Shown: positions 7,976 through 17,021, counted from the stretch's first letter. The stretch is 64,000 bases of DNA from Streptomyces marianii (GCF_005795905.1 NZ_VAWE01000001.1:2076001-2140000), one strand, 5' to 3'. The notes: generated by a model not told the origin, from the sequence alone. Numbers and translations are program-made.

Positions 7976-9466
7976 TCAGCGCGTCGCCGGGACGTACGGC
8001 TCCAGCGCGGCCGCGAGTTCCTCGTGCACCCGCGCCTTGAGCAGCGTGCCCTCGGAGGTGTGCTCCTCCGACAGGACCTCGCCGTCGGCGTGGACGCGCG
8101 AGACGAGCGCTCCCTGCGTGTACGGCAGCAGGACCTCGATCTCGACCTGCGGGCGCGGCAGTTCGGCGTCGATGATCGCGAGGAGCTCGTCGATCCCCGC
8201 GCCCGTACGGGCCGAGACGGCGATGGCGTGCCGCTCGATGCGCAGCAGGCGCTGCAGCACGAGCGGATCGGCCGCGTCCGCCTTGTTGATCACGACGATC
8301 TCCGGCACGTCCACCGCGCCGACGTCCCGGATCACCTCGCGCACGGCGGCCAGCTGCTCCTCCGGTGCGGGATGCGAGCCGTCCACCACGTGCAGGATGA
8401 GGTCGGACTCGCCGACCTCCTCCATCGTGGAGCGGAAGGCCTCGACGAGGTGGTGCGGAAGGTGCCGGACGAATCCGACGGTGTCGGCCAGCGTGTAGAG
8501 CCTGCCGCTCGGGGTCTCGGCCCGTCGCACGGTCGGGTCCAGGGTGGCGAACAGCGCGTTCTCCACCAGGACACCGGCGCCGGTGAGGCGGTTGAGCAGC
8601 GAGGACTTGCCCGCGTTGGTGTAGCCGGCGATCGCCACGGACGGAACCCTGTGACGCTTGCGCTCCTGTCGCTTGATCTCGCGGCCGGTCTTCATCTCCG
8701 CGATCTCCCGGCGCATCTTCGCCATCTTCTCGCGGATCCGGCGCCGGTCCGTCTCGATCTTGGTCTCACCGGGGCCTCGGGTGGCCATGCCGCCGCTGCC
8801 GCCGCCCATCTGCCGGGACATCGACTGGCCCCAGCCCCGCAGCCTGGGCAGCATGTACTGCATCTGCGCCAGGGCCACCTGCGCCTTGCCCTCCCGGGAC
8901 TTGGCGTGCTGCGCGAAGATGTCGAGGATCAGGGCGGTCCGATCGACCACCTTGACCTTGACGATGTCCTCGAGGTGGATCAGCTGGCCCGGGCTGAGCT
9001 CACCGTCGCAGACGACGGTGTCTGCCCCGCTTTCGAGCACGATGTCGCGCAGTTCGTTGGCCTTGCCCGAACCGATGTACGTGGCCGGGTCCGGCTTGTC
9101 GCGGCGCTGGATCACGCCGTCTAGCACGAGGGCTCCCGCCGTCTCGGCGAGGGCGGCCAGCTCCGCGAGAGAGTTCTCCGCGTCCTGGACGGTGCCGGAG
9201 GTCCATACGCCGACGAGCACGACGCGCTCGAGGCGCAGCTGCCGGTACTCGACCTCGGTGACGTCCTCGAGCTCGGTGGAGAGGCCCGCCACACGCCGCA
9301 GCGCGGCACGGTCGGAGCGGTCGAACTGGTCGCCGTCCCGCTCTCCGTCGACCTCGTAGCTCCAGGCGACGTCCTCTTCCATCAGGGCATCGGCCCGAAG
9401 GCTCTCGGTGCGGGTCGTCTCCGCGAAGCTCTGCGCGTCCTGGGAAGTGGATGAAGAGGAGGTCAT
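7976..9466 (-). CDS. hflX: Ribosome-associated GTPase HflX
   Basis: 496-residue P-loop GTPase that binds the 50S subunit and splits or rescues stalled ribosomes. The N-terminal HflX domain (residues 70-240) includes PATYIGSGKANEL and the Gly-rich segment MSRQMGGGSGGMATRGPGE. A basic helical linker follows, then the G domain with G1 GYTNAGKSS, G3 DTVGFV, G4 NKAD and G5 SARTG. An acidic/Ser-rich 60-residue N-terminal extension is typical of actinobacterial forms. The ATG at 9466 has AAGGA 6 bases upstream. The gene is followed by a strong hairpin and preceded by a 255-base region containing a perfect palindrome, so it is probably its own transcription unit. Confidence 0.96.
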   Translation of the reverse strand: MTSSSSTSQDAQSFAETTRTESLRADALMEEDVAWSYEVDGERDGDQFDRSDRAALRRVAGLSTELEDVTEVEYRQLRLERVVLVGVWTSGTVQDAENSLAELAALAETAGALVLDGVIQRRDKPDPATYIGSGKANELRDIVLESGADTVVCDGELSPGQLIHLEDIVKVKVVDRTALILDIFAQHAKSREGKAQVALAQMQYMLPRLRGWGQSMSRQMGGGSGGMATRGPGETKIETDRRRIREKMAKMRREIAEMKTGREIKRQERKRHRVPSVAIAGYTNAGKSSLLNRLTGAGVLVENALFATLDPTVRRAETPSGRLYTLADTVGFVRHLPHHLVEAFRSTMEEVGESDLILHVVDGSHPAPEEQLAAVREVIRDVGAVDVPEIVVINKADAADPLVLQRLLRIERHAIAVSARTGAGIDELLAIIDAELPRPQVEIEVLLPYTQGALVSRVHADGEVLSEEHTSEGTLLKARVHEELAAALEPYVPATR

Positions 9467-9547
9467 TGGATCCTTACGTCGATGGAAAGCTGGTGCGGAC
9501 CGTCATGCGCTCGGCATGCTCCCGCGACTGTCACAACGCGTCACGGC

Positions 9548-9563
9548 CCGGGAACATTCCCGG
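9548..9563. promoter_or_regulatory. Perfect palindrome upstream of hflX, candidate operator
   Basis: CCGGGAACATTCCCGG, two 7-base arms with a 2-base centre, 82 bases before the hflX start. It could be a repressor site. It does not match the actinobacterial SOS box (GAAC-N4-GTTC). No regulator can be assigned. Confidence 0.4.
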
Positions 9564-9721
9564 TCTGCCGCGTCCGGGCGGAGGGACCGGGCGGGTCCGT
9601 CCCCCTACCGGGGAGCCGTACCCGGCGACGCCGCCGACCTGTCGATGGTCCCACGGCGCCGCCGCGGCCGTCACCCCGGTTTTCCCACCGCTCCCCCGGG
9701 CTCCGGGAGGGGCGTGGAGAC

Positions 9722-11221
9722 TCAGTGCTCCGCGGCGGGTGCGGCGTTCCGCTGGGCCGACGGGGCCTCACTGCGCCAGTCCGGGTGCCCGGGCATCCTG
9801 GGGGTCTTCGCCCCGTAGAGCCAGCCCCGGAAGAAGCCGTTCAGGTCGCGGCCCGAGACCCGCTGGGCGAGGGCGGTGAAATCCGCCGTCGTCGCCGTGC
9901 CGTCCCGGTGCTCGGCGACCCAGGCCCGCTCCAGGGTCTCGAACGCGTCCTTGCCGATCTCCTGTCGCAGTGCGTAGAGGACCAGCGCACTGCCGTCGTA
10001 CACGATCGGCCGGAACAGCCCGAGCTGCCGGCCGGGTGCCGCGGGCTTCGGGGCGGCCGGGGGCCCGCCGGCGGCGCGCCAGCCGTCGGACCGCGTGTAC
10101 GCCTCGCGCATCTGCTCCTCGAGCGGCTGCTCGGCGTGCTCCTCCGCGTACAGCGAGCCATACCAGGTGGCGTGCCCCTCGTTGAGCCAGAGGTCCGACC
10201 AGGTCCGCGGCGTGACGCTGTTCCCGAACCACTGGTGGGCGAGTTCGTGGACCATGACCGACTCGACGTACCACTTCGGGTACCGGGGGTCGGTGAACAT
10301 CGACGTCTCGAAGAGCGACAGCGTCTGGGTCTCCAGGGCGAACCCGGTCTCGGCCTGCGCCAGGAGCACTCCGTACGTCTCGAACGGGTAGCGCCCGACC
10401 TTGTTCTCCATCCAGGTGATGTGCGCGGGGGTCTTCCTGAGCCAGGGCTCGAGCCGTGCCCGCTGCGCCGCGGGGACGACATCCCGGAGCGGCAGGCCGT
10501 GCGGGCCCTCGCGGCGGACGACGGCCGACTTCCCGATGCTGACCTGGGCCAGCTCGGTCGCCATGGGGTGCCGGGTGCGATAGACCCAGGTCCTGGTGGC
10601 GGGATTGCCGGCGGGCTTCGCGGCACCGGTCAGGGCGGTCGGGACCGTGAGGCCGTTGGCCACGGCGGTCAGCCCTGCCGGTGCCGTGATGCGGAAGGTG
10701 AAGTGCGCCTTGTCGGCGGGATGGTCGTTGCAGGGGAAGACGCGGTGGGCCGCGTCGGCCTGGTTGGCCATCGCCAGGCCGTCGGTCGTGCGCACCCAGC
10801 CGCCCGCCTCCCCGCCCATCGGATCACTGGTGTGGGTGACGGTGACGGCGAGCGGGGTGCCCGCGTCCACAGCCTGTCTCGGTGTGATCACCAGATCCTC
10901 GCCGGCGGTCGTGAACTCGGCACTGCTGCCGTTCACCTCGACCGCCCGTACGGTGCCGCTGGTGAAGTCGAGGTTGATCCGCTCCAGGCGTTTCGTGGCC
11001 CGTGCGTCGATCTTCGTCACGGCATCCAGCGGCCTGCTGTTGGTGCCCCGGTAGGTGAAGGCGATGTCGTAGGTGAGCACGTCGTACCCGGGGTTGCCCA
11101 GGTGCGGGAACAGCGGATCCCCGATACCCAGCGGTTCGGGGCCGGGCAGTACGGCGGCGACCAGCGTGGCCGAGGCGGCGACGAGCAATGCCGCCCGCAG
11201 GCGTCGTGAGGTGATCAGCAT
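9722..11221 (-). CDS. Secreted M1-family zinc aminopeptidase
   Basis: 499-residue metallopeptidase. An N-terminal basic stretch and hydrophobic segment (LRAALLVAASATLVAAVLPG) make a signal peptide or anchor. The beta-rich M1 N-domain follows, then the catalytic domain. The zinc site is complete: VHELAHQWFG (two His and the catalytic Glu), with the third ligand in LWLNEGHATW. The GxMEN-type exopeptidase motif is represented by AETGFALETQTL, which is divergent. The enzyme should trim N-terminal residues of peptides outside the membrane. The ATG at 11221 is taken because the hydrophobic signal starts just after it; the upstream in-frame extension is Arg-rich and the RBS here is weak (GCGGTGATG). 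It is shorter than classical 850-residue PepN because the large C-terminal helical domain is absent. Confidence 0.9.
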   Translation of the reverse strand: MLITSRRLRAALLVAASATLVAAVLPGPEPLGIGDPLFPHLGNPGYDVLTYDIAFTYRGTNSRPLDAVTKIDARATKRLERINLDFTSGTVRAVEVNGSSAEFTTAGEDLVITPRQAVDAGTPLAVTVTHTSDPMGGEAGGWVRTTDGLAMANQADAAHRVFPCNDHPADKAHFTFRITAPAGLTAVANGLTVPTALTGAAKPAGNPATRTWVYRTRHPMATELAQVSIGKSAVVRREGPHGLPLRDVVPAAQRARLEPWLRKTPAHITWMENKVGRYPFETYGVLLAQAETGFALETQTLSLFETSMFTDPRYPKWYVESVMVHELAHQWFGNSVTPRTWSDLWLNEGHATWYGSLYAEEHAEQPLEEQMREAYTRSDGWRAAGGPPAAPKPAAPGRQLGLFRPIVYDGSALVLYALRQEIGKDAFETLERAWVAEHRDGTATTADFTALAQRVSGRDLNGFFRGWLYGAKTPRMPGHPDWRSEAPSAQRNAAPAAEH

Positions 11222-11345
11222 GTCATCACCGCTACCAGCGCGGGGAACGCGGACCGAGGCGGCTCGCTCCGCGCACACCCGAAAGGGGTCAGGCGCTCGG
11301 GGCAGCGCGGTCGCCCCGGGCCCGGAGGGGACGGCGGCGGGCGGC

Positions 11346-13460
11346 TCAGGCGGAGGCAGGGTGCTGGGCGCGGCTCACGTCGTACACCCCCGCCACCTCG
11401 CGCATCGCCCTCATCAGCGCGGGCAGGCCGGCGGCGTCCTGGAGCTGGAGCGTGTACGTGTGGCGTACGCGCTGTTCGCTGGGCGGCTCGACGGTGGCGG
11501 AGACGACCGCCGCGCCGACCGCGGCGATGGCCTCGGTGAGATCCGCGAGGAGGCGGGGCCTGCCGAACGCCTCGGCGACCAGCGTGACGCGGCACTCCGC
11601 CGCCCTGCCCCAGCGCACCTCGACCGGCTCCCGCCCCATGGCGCGCATGCGGGACACGCCCGGGCACCCACCGCGGTGCACGGTGACCGCGCCGCCGCGG
11701 ACCGCGAATCCGGTGACCACGTCAGGCGGCACCGGGGTGCAGCATCCGGCGAGCCGGACGGTGGCGTCGGGCAGGCCGGGCGCCTCGGCCACGGCGTGCA
11801 CGGCGGCGCGCCGGCCCCCGCCGGGGGACGCGGGCGCCCGGGGCGCGGCGGCCTGCGGCTTGGCGGCCTCGGGATGCTCGGCGAGCCAGCTGGTGATCGC
11901 GATCCGGGCCGCGGGCGTGCGGGCGTGGTCGAGCCAGTCCGGCGAGGGCCCGGAGGCGGCGTCCTGGGCGAGCAGCGGCTGAACCGTGTCGCCGTCTCCC
12001 AGCCGGGTGGCCAGGGCGGCGAGCCGGCCGTTGACACGGGCACCGACACAGGCGTGCGCCGCATCGCCGTACTGCGCGTAGGCGGCGTCCACACAGCTCG
12101 CCCCGGCGGGGAGACCGAGGGTGCCGCCGTCCGCGCGGAAGACGGTGATCTCGCGGTCCTCGGCGAGGTCCGCCTGCAGCGAGATCCAGAAGGTGTCGGG
12201 GTCCGGGGCCGACTCCTGCCACTCCAGCAGCCGGGAGAGCCAGCCCGGCCTGGTGGGGTCGGCCCGCTCGCCGTCCGCCCCGCCGGAGGCGTCGCCCGCG
12301 GTAGCGCCTCCGTCCGCGGTGTCCACCACCGTGTACGGGTTGCCGAGGGCGACGACTCCGGCCTCGGCGACGCGATGCATCTGGTGCGTGCGGATGAGGA
12401 CTTCGGCCACGGCGCCGTCGGAGCCCGCGACCGCCGTGTGCAGCGACTGGTACAGGTTGAACTTGGGGGCGGCGATGAAGTCCTTGAACTCGGAGATCAA
12501 CGGCGTGAAGCAGGTGTGCAGTTCGCCGAGGACGGCGTAGCAGTCGGCGTCCTCGCCGACGAGGACGAGGAGGCGGCCGAAATCCGTGCCGGAGAGCTCG
12601 CCGCGCTTGAGCCGCAGGCGGTGCACGGAGACGAAGTGCCGCGGCCGGACCAGGACTTCGGCCGGGATGCCCGCGTCCCGCAGGACGGCTCTGGCGCTCT
12701 CGGCGACGGCGGCCAGGGCGTCACCCGCGTCGGCGTTCTCCGCCACGAGCGCCCGGGTGCGTTCGTACTCCTCGGGGTGGAGGATCGCGAAGACCAGGTC
12801 CTCCAGCTCGGTCTTGAGCGCCTGGACGCCGAGCCGCTCGGCGAGCGGGATCAGCACGTCGCGGGTGACCTTGGCGATGCGTGCCTGCTTCTCGGGGCGC
12901 ATCACGCCGAGGGTGCGCATGTTGTGCAGCCGATCGGCGAGTTTGATGGACATGACCCGGACGTCGTTGCCGGTGGCGACAAGCATCTTGCGGAAGGTCT
13001 CCGGCTCGGCGGCAGCGCCGTAGTCGACCTTCTCCAGTTTGGTTACGCCGTCGACGAGATAGCAGACCTCCTCGCCGAACTCCGCCCGCACCTGGTCGAG
13101 TGTCACATCGGTGTCCTCCACGGTGTCGTGGAGGAGCGAGGCGGTCAAGGTCGTCGTCTCCGCGCCGAGTTCGGCGAGGATCAACGTCACGGCGAGCGGG
13201 TGCGTGATGTACGGCTCACCGCTCTTGCGGAACTGCCCGCGGTGCGAGGACTCGGCGAGGACGTACGCCCTGCGCAGGATCGTCAGATCGGCCTCGGGGT
13301 GGTGGGCGCGGTGAGCCTCCGCGACATGGCCGATGGCGTCGGGGACCCGGTCCCGTGCTGTCGGACCGAGCAGCGCGGCTCTGCCCAGCCGACGGAGGTC
13401 GAGCCTGGGGCGGGCGCGTCGGCGGCTGGGAGCACCAGGGTTGGTGGCCTCTGCACTCAT
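11346..13460 (-). CDS. rshA: RelA/SpoT homologue RshA, (p)ppGpp-metabolising enzyme
   Basis: 704-residue long RSH protein. The N-terminal HD hydrolase is complete: ITHPLAV, SLLHDTVEDTDV and IKLADRLHNMRTLG supply the metal-binding His/Asp residues. The synthetase domain is recognisable (FKDFIAAPKFNLYQSLHT, EVLIRTHQMHRVAEAG), but the segment that normally carries the catalytic Asp (YDLVGIRV-like) reads FGRLLVLVGEDADCYAV and seems shortened. A TGS domain (REITVFRADGGTLGLPAGAS), a zinc-finger/CC-like region (LAGCCTPVPPDVVTGF) and a C-terminal ACT domain follow. The ATG at 13460 is supported by GGAGG 8 bases upstream. In S. coelicolor this is the second, smaller RSH besides RelA. I infer it leans towards (p)ppGpp hydrolysis. 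Confidence 0.92.
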   Translation of the reverse strand: MSAEATNPGAPSRRRARPRLDLRRLGRAALLGPTARDRVPDAIGHVAEAHRAHHPEADLTILRRAYVLAESSHRGQFRKSGEPYITHPLAVTLILAELGAETTTLTASLLHDTVEDTDVTLDQVRAEFGEEVCYLVDGVTKLEKVDYGAAAEPETFRKMLVATGNDVRVMSIKLADRLHNMRTLGVMRPEKQARIAKVTRDVLIPLAERLGVQALKTELEDLVFAILHPEEYERTRALVAENADAGDALAAVAESARAVLRDAGIPAEVLVRPRHFVSVHRLRLKRGELSGTDFGRLLVLVGEDADCYAVLGELHTCFTPLISEFKDFIAAPKFNLYQSLHTAVAGSDGAVAEVLIRTHQMHRVAEAGVVALGNPYTVVDTADGGATAGDASGGADGERADPTRPGWLSRLLEWQESAPDPDTFWISLQADLAEDREITVFRADGGTLGLPAGASCVDAAYAQYGDAAHACVGARVNGRLAALATRLGDGDTVQPLLAQDAASGPSPDWLDHARTPAARIAITSWLAEHPEAAKPQAAAPRAPASPGGGRRAAVHAVAEAPGLPDATVRLAGCCTPVPPDVVTGFAVRGGAVTVHRGGCPGVSRMRAMGREPVEVRWGRAAECRVTLVAEAFGRPRLLADLTEAIAAVGAAVVSATVEPPSEQRVRHTYTLQLQDAAGLPALMRAMREVAGVYDVSRAQHPASA

Positions 13461-13705
13461 GGGGCACCTCCGGCAGCGTCGACCGGCGGTGGGCGGAGCA
13501 GGTGTGCCCTCCCTGCCGGTGCTTGATGCTACCGAGCCCACCACGTAGCCGAGTTCACCTCTCGCTCAGCGTGAATCGGATCACCCATTCGAGCGATGGT
13601 TCAGGCGATGTGCGTCCCATCGGCGGTTCGACCCGTGCTGGGGGGGGGAGGCGCCGGGGAGCGCGCTGCCGGAGGGCGGGGCCGCGGGGCGCGGTGGAGC
13701 GCCGG

Positions 13706-14602
13706 TCAGGCCGAGACCTCGAGCCAGGCGGGATCGATGTGGCCCTCGGCGACGATCACGGCGGGACCGGTCATCTCGATCTCGCCGTTCGGGTGCTCGG
13801 TGATCACCAGTCGGCCGCCCGGGAGATCAACCGTGTACGTGATGGGGGCACCGGTCACGGCCGGGTCGGCGCCGTCCCTGCGCGCCGCCGCGACGGCGAC
13901 GGCGCAGGCGCCGGTGCCGCACGACCGGGTCTCGCCGGAGCCCCGCTCGTGCACCCGCATGGCCACGTGGCGCGGGCCCCGGTCGACGACGAACTCGATG
14001 TTCACTCCGTCCGGATACACCGAGGCCGGGGTGAACGGCGGGGCGGAGAACAGTCCGCCCGCGTGGCTGAGGTCCTCGACGAACGCGACCGCGTGCGGAT
14101 TGCCCATGTTCACGTTCCGGGCGGGCCAGCTGCGGCCGCCGACGGTGACGGTGACACCGTCCTCGGGGAGCCGGGCCCGGCCCATGGCGACGGTGATGTC
14201 ACCGTCCTTGTCGATGTGCGCCCGCTTGACGCCGCCGCGCGTGGCCACCGCGAGGTCACCGGCGCCGACGAGGCCCGCCCGCCGCAGGTAGTGGGCGAAC
14301 ACCCGCACTCCGTTGCCGCACATCTCGGCGATCGAACCGTCCGCGTTGCGGTAGTCCATGAACCACTCGGCCTCGCCCGCCAGGGAACGCGCCTCGGGGT
14401 GCGCGGCGGAGCGCACGACGTGGAGCAGCCCGTCGCCTCCGATGCCCGCGCGGCGGTCGCAGAGCGTGGCGACCACGGGGGCGGGCAGCTCGATCTCGTT
14501 GCCGGGGTCCGGGACGATCACGAAGTCGTTCTCGGTCCCGTGGCCCTTCAGGAAGGCGATCGGCGAGAGCGACGGCGTGTTCGGGGTGGCGTGGCTGGTC
14601 AC
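13706..14602 (-). CDS. dapF: Diaminopimelate epimerase
   Basis: 298-residue cofactor-independent racemase converting LL- to meso-diaminopimelate, for lysine and, in other bacteria, peptidoglycan (Streptomyces wall uses LL-DAP, so here it mainly serves lysine). Both catalytic cysteines are visible: EMCGNGVRVFAHYL near residue 90 and SCGTGACAVAVAAA near 225, each in one of the two mirrored lobes. The N-terminal FLKGHGTENDFVI is canonical. The start is GTG at 14602; the RBS is weak. It lies 26 bases upstream of nothing on its own strand except the small membrane protein gene before it (stop at 14629), so the two may be co-transcribed. Confidence 0.96.
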   Translation of the reverse strand: MTSHATPNTPSLSPIAFLKGHGTENDFVIVPDPGNEIELPAPVVATLCDRRAGIGGDGLLHVVRSAAHPEARSLAGEAEWFMDYRNADGSIAEMCGNGVRVFAHYLRRAGLVGAGDLAVATRGGVKRAHIDKDGDITVAMGRARLPEDGVTVTVGGRSWPARNVNMGNPHAVAFVEDLSHAGGLFSAPPFTPASVYPDGVNIEFVVDRGPRHVAMRVHERGSGETRSCGTGACAVAVAAARRDGADPAVTGAPITYTVDLPGGRLVITEHPNGEIEMTGPAVIVAEGHIDPAWLEVSA

Positions 14603-14628
14603 CCGACCATCGTATGCGGTCCGGACAC

Positions 14629-15090
14629 TCAGCGGAGCCGGGCCACCCGCCAGACGGCGAGGGCGACGAGCGCGGCGGCCACCACGACGTACAGGGCGAT
14701 CACACGCCAGTCGGGGCGCTCCCCGGAGCTCCGCTCGGGCAGACCCGGCCAGGTGTGGCCGACACGGCGGGCGGCCATCATGCCCCAGCCCGCGGCGCAG
14801 CAGCTGATCAGGAGCCCGAGCATGGCGACCACCGCACCGCCGTCCCCGGAACCGAACGCGAGCGGGAACGCGAACATCAGCGAACCGACGGCGGCGAGGC
14901 CCACGATGGGCGCGAGCTGCCAGATCCTCAGGCGCCGGGGCGGTCGCAGCTCCACCTCGACCGCGCCGTCGGCTCCCGAGCCGTCCGCACCGTCCGCGAG
15001 CAGGTCAACGGTCTCGTCCGGGCCGTCGGGGCTCAGCCGGGACAGGTCGTTCCGTGCCCGCTGTTCTCTGTCGCGAGGGCCGGCCTCCAT
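14629..15090 (-). CDS. Small integral membrane protein, function unknown
   Basis: 153 residues. The first 65 are charged, with an acidic Asp/Gly patch and RPPRRLRIW before the membrane region. Three hydrophobic segments follow: LAPIVGLAAVGSLMFAFPLA, GAVVAMLGLLISCCAAGWGM and VIALYVVVAAALVALAVW, ending in a short basic tail. No catalytic motif is seen. The ATG at 15090 has GGGAGGG 9 bases upstream; a TTG six codons earlier lacks such spacing. The gene sits 26 bases before dapF on the same strand and downstream of miaA. I do not recognise a function. It looks like a conserved actinobacterial hypothetical. Confidence 0.8.
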   Translation of the reverse strand: MEAGPRDREQRARNDLSRLSPDGPDETVDLLADGADGSGADGAVEVELRPPRRLRIWQLAPIVGLAAVGSLMFAFPLAFGSGDGGAVVAMLGLLISCCAAGWGMMAARRVGHTWPGLPERSSGERPDWRVIALYVVVAAALVALAVWRVARLR

Positions 15091-15195
15091 CGCCACGCAC
15101 CCTCCCAACTCGGACCACTGGTCGATCGATGCTCGATGATGGCACGGCCCGAGGCACCGGAATGACGGCCGTGGCGTCCCGATGCCATCACGTGA

Positions 15196-16134
15196 TCAGG
15201 CTGTAACCGGTCGTTCGACCAACGCGAGAGCGCGCCCCGGAAGTTCCCGGCGGTCCGCGGCGGCACCGCTCAGCCAGTGCACGCGCGGATCCCGGCGGAA
15301 CCAGGAGTCCTGGCGGCGCGCGAAACGCTTGGTGGCGCGCACCGTCTCGGCGCGTGCCGCCTCCTCGGTGCACTCCCCCGCGAGCGCCGAGAGGACCTGC
15401 TGGTAGCCGAGCGCGCGCGAGGCGGTGCGCCCGGCCCGCAGCCCCTGGGCCTCCAGGGCCCGCACCTCGTCGACGAGACCCGCCTCCCACATGCGGTCCA
15501 CCCGCAGCGCGATGCGTTCGTCGAGTTCGGGGCGGGCGACGTCGACACCGATCTGCACGGTGTCGTACACGGCATCGTGGCCGGGCAGATTGGCGGTGAA
15601 GGGCCGGCCGGTGATCTCGATCACCTCCAGGGCCCGGACGATCCGCCGGCCGTTGCTGGGCAGGATCGCACGGGCGGCGTCCGGGTCGGCCCCGGCCAGG
15701 CGCGCGTGCAGCACCCCGGAGCCGCGCTCCTCCAACTCGGCCTCGAGCCTGGCGCGGACCTCGGGATCGGTGCCGGGGAACTCCAGCGCGTCGATCGCAC
15801 CGCGTATGTACAGCCCCGATCCCCCGACGAGGACGGGCGTACGGCCCTCGGCGAGCAGCCGGTCGATCTCCCCACGGGCCAGCTTCTGGTACTCGGCGAC
15901 GCTCGCCGCCTCGGTGACGTCCCAGATGTCGAGGAGGTGGTGCGGAACCCCGCCGCGCTCCCCCTCCGTCAGTTTGGCGGTCCCGATGTCCATCCCGCGG
16001 TAGAGCTGCATCGAGTCGGCGTTGACGACCTCGCCGCCGAGCTGCCGGGCCAGATGGACGCCCAGATCGGACTTGCCGGCCGCGGTGGGACCGACGACGG
16101 CGATGACCCGCGGTGCGGGGGCTGCGCTTCTCAC
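15196..16134 (-). CDS. miaA: tRNA dimethylallyltransferase
   Basis: 312-residue enzyme that transfers the dimethylallyl group of DMAPP to N6 of A37 in tRNAs reading UNN codons. The P-loop GPTAAGKS is at residues 15-22. DSMQLYRGMDIGTAK carries the catalytic Asp, PHHLLDIWD and GGSGLYIRGAID are the DMAPP-site signatures, and the tRNA-binding helical insert follows. The GTG start at 16134 is the only one leaving the normal family length. The product is the substrate of MiaB, encoded 2 kb away on the same strand, so both steps of ms2i6A37 synthesis are in this window. Bald-type developmental effects of UUA-decoding tRNA make this modification of particular interest in Streptomyces. Confidence 0.96.
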   Translation of the reverse strand: MRSAAPAPRVIAVVGPTAAGKSDLGVHLARQLGGEVVNADSMQLYRGMDIGTAKLTEGERGGVPHHLLDIWDVTEAASVAEYQKLARGEIDRLLAEGRTPVLVGGSGLYIRGAIDALEFPGTDPEVRARLEAELEERGSGVLHARLAGADPDAARAILPSNGRRIVRALEVIEITGRPFTANLPGHDAVYDTVQIGVDVARPELDERIALRVDRMWEAGLVDEVRALEAQGLRAGRTASRALGYQQVLSALAGECTEEAARAETVRATKRFARRQDSWFRRDPRVHWLSGAAADRRELPGRALALVERPVTA

Positions 16135-16317
16135 CGCCCCAGTCTCGCAAACGACCCCGCCCGTCCCCGAACGAGCTACGTGACGGCACCTGCACGGGGT
16201 CGTTGCCTGTTGCGAGGTTCCTGTCGCCGGTCACTGAACCGGCGCCGCCGGGGCGGAGCGATGGGACGCTCCGGACGGCGCGGAATTTCGCCCACACGAG
16301 TAGGCTATGGAGTAGAT

Positions 16318-16689
16318 ATGGGCGTTTTTGCAAGGTTTCGCCGGAAGGCCAAAGGGGCTGTGGCGGCATCGACCGAGGAAGACACGGCCGGCCGTGTGAC
16401 AGCCGGCCCCGAGGAATGCGCCCCCGGGGAACCTGCCAAGGACGCCGTGAAGGTGAACGAGCCAGTGGAGGCGTCGGCGGACGAGGCCGCCGGCTCCGTG
16501 GACTCCGAGAAGGGTGCGGACGAAGGCGAAGCCGCGACCGGCACCGGGGAGGCTCCGGCGGCTTCCGGCGCGGCCGGCGGGTCCGGACCGTCGGACGGGT
16601 CCTCCGGGGCGGATCAGGTCGAGATCCCGAAGCAGCAGTCCGTCGACGAGGCCGCGGACAACGGAGCCGGTGAAGGCGCCCGTAAGTAG
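16318..16689 (+). CDS. Acidic low-complexity small protein, function unknown
   Basis: 123 residues. A short basic N-terminus (MGVFARFRRKAKGA) is followed by about 100 residues rich in Ala, Glu, Gly, Asp and Ser, predicted disordered, ending in GEGARK. There is no domain and no membrane segment. The ATG has GGAG 6 bases upstream. It lies divergent from miaA and 23 bases before the MT0933-like gene, so the two may be one unit ending at the hairpin at 16979. Base composition is normal for the region. I do not recognise a function. The split charge pattern suggests a nucleic-acid or membrane-surface contact by the N-terminus, but that is only a guess. Confidence 0.72.
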   Translation: MGVFARFRRKAKGAVAASTEEDTAGRVTAGPEECAPGEPAKDAVKVNEPVEASADEAAGSVDSEKGADEGEAATGTGEAPAASGAAGGSGPSDGSSGADQVEIPKQQSVDEAADNGAGEGARK

Positions 16690-16712
16690 ATCCTGATGAG
16701 CGAAGGTGACCC

Positions 16713-16970
16713 ATGGGCATCATGGACACGCTGAAGGCCAAGCTCGCCCCCGCCCGGGAGAAGGTCTCCGACCTCGCCCACCACCACGGGCACAAGGTCG
16801 AGCACGGTTTGGACAAGGCCGCACGGACGGTCGACCAACGGACCAAGGGCAAGTACCGCGACAAGATCGAGTCGGGTACCGGCAAGGCCAAGGAGGCCCT
16901 GGACCGCCTCGCCCACAAGGACGACGGCACGCACAAGGGCGGCGAAGGAACCCCGCCGCCGGCTTCCTGA
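16713..16970 (+). CDS. MT0933-family antitoxin-like small protein
   Basis: 85 residues: MGIMDTLKAKLAPAREKVSD, then an alternating Lys/Asp/Glu helical stretch with a His cluster (LAHHHGHKVEHGLDKAARTV) and a Gly/Pro tail. It matches the pattern of the MT0933/Rv0909-type antitoxin family, where the protein precedes a START/ribonuclease-like toxin. No toxin gene lies next to it here: after the stop comes a terminator and then an opposing gene. The RBS AAGGTGA is well placed. The antitoxin label is therefore a family name, and the role in Streptomyces could be structural or stress-related. It probably forms an operon with the upstream acidic protein. Confidence 0.82.
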   Translation: MGIMDTLKAKLAPAREKVSDLAHHHGHKVEHGLDKAARTVDQRTKGKYRDKIESGTGKAKEALDRLAHKDDGTHKGGEGTPPPAS

Positions 16971-16978
16971 GAGTGCGA

Positions 16979-17021
16979 CGGCGGAAGGCCGCGGAGCCCA
17001 GAGTTCCGCGGCCTTCCGCCG
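16979..17021 (+). terminator. Terminator after the MT0933-like gene
   Basis: Perfect 17-bp inverted repeat (16979-16995 and 17005-17021) with a 9-base loop, starting 9 bases after the stop. GC-rich without a U tract. Confidence 0.85.
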
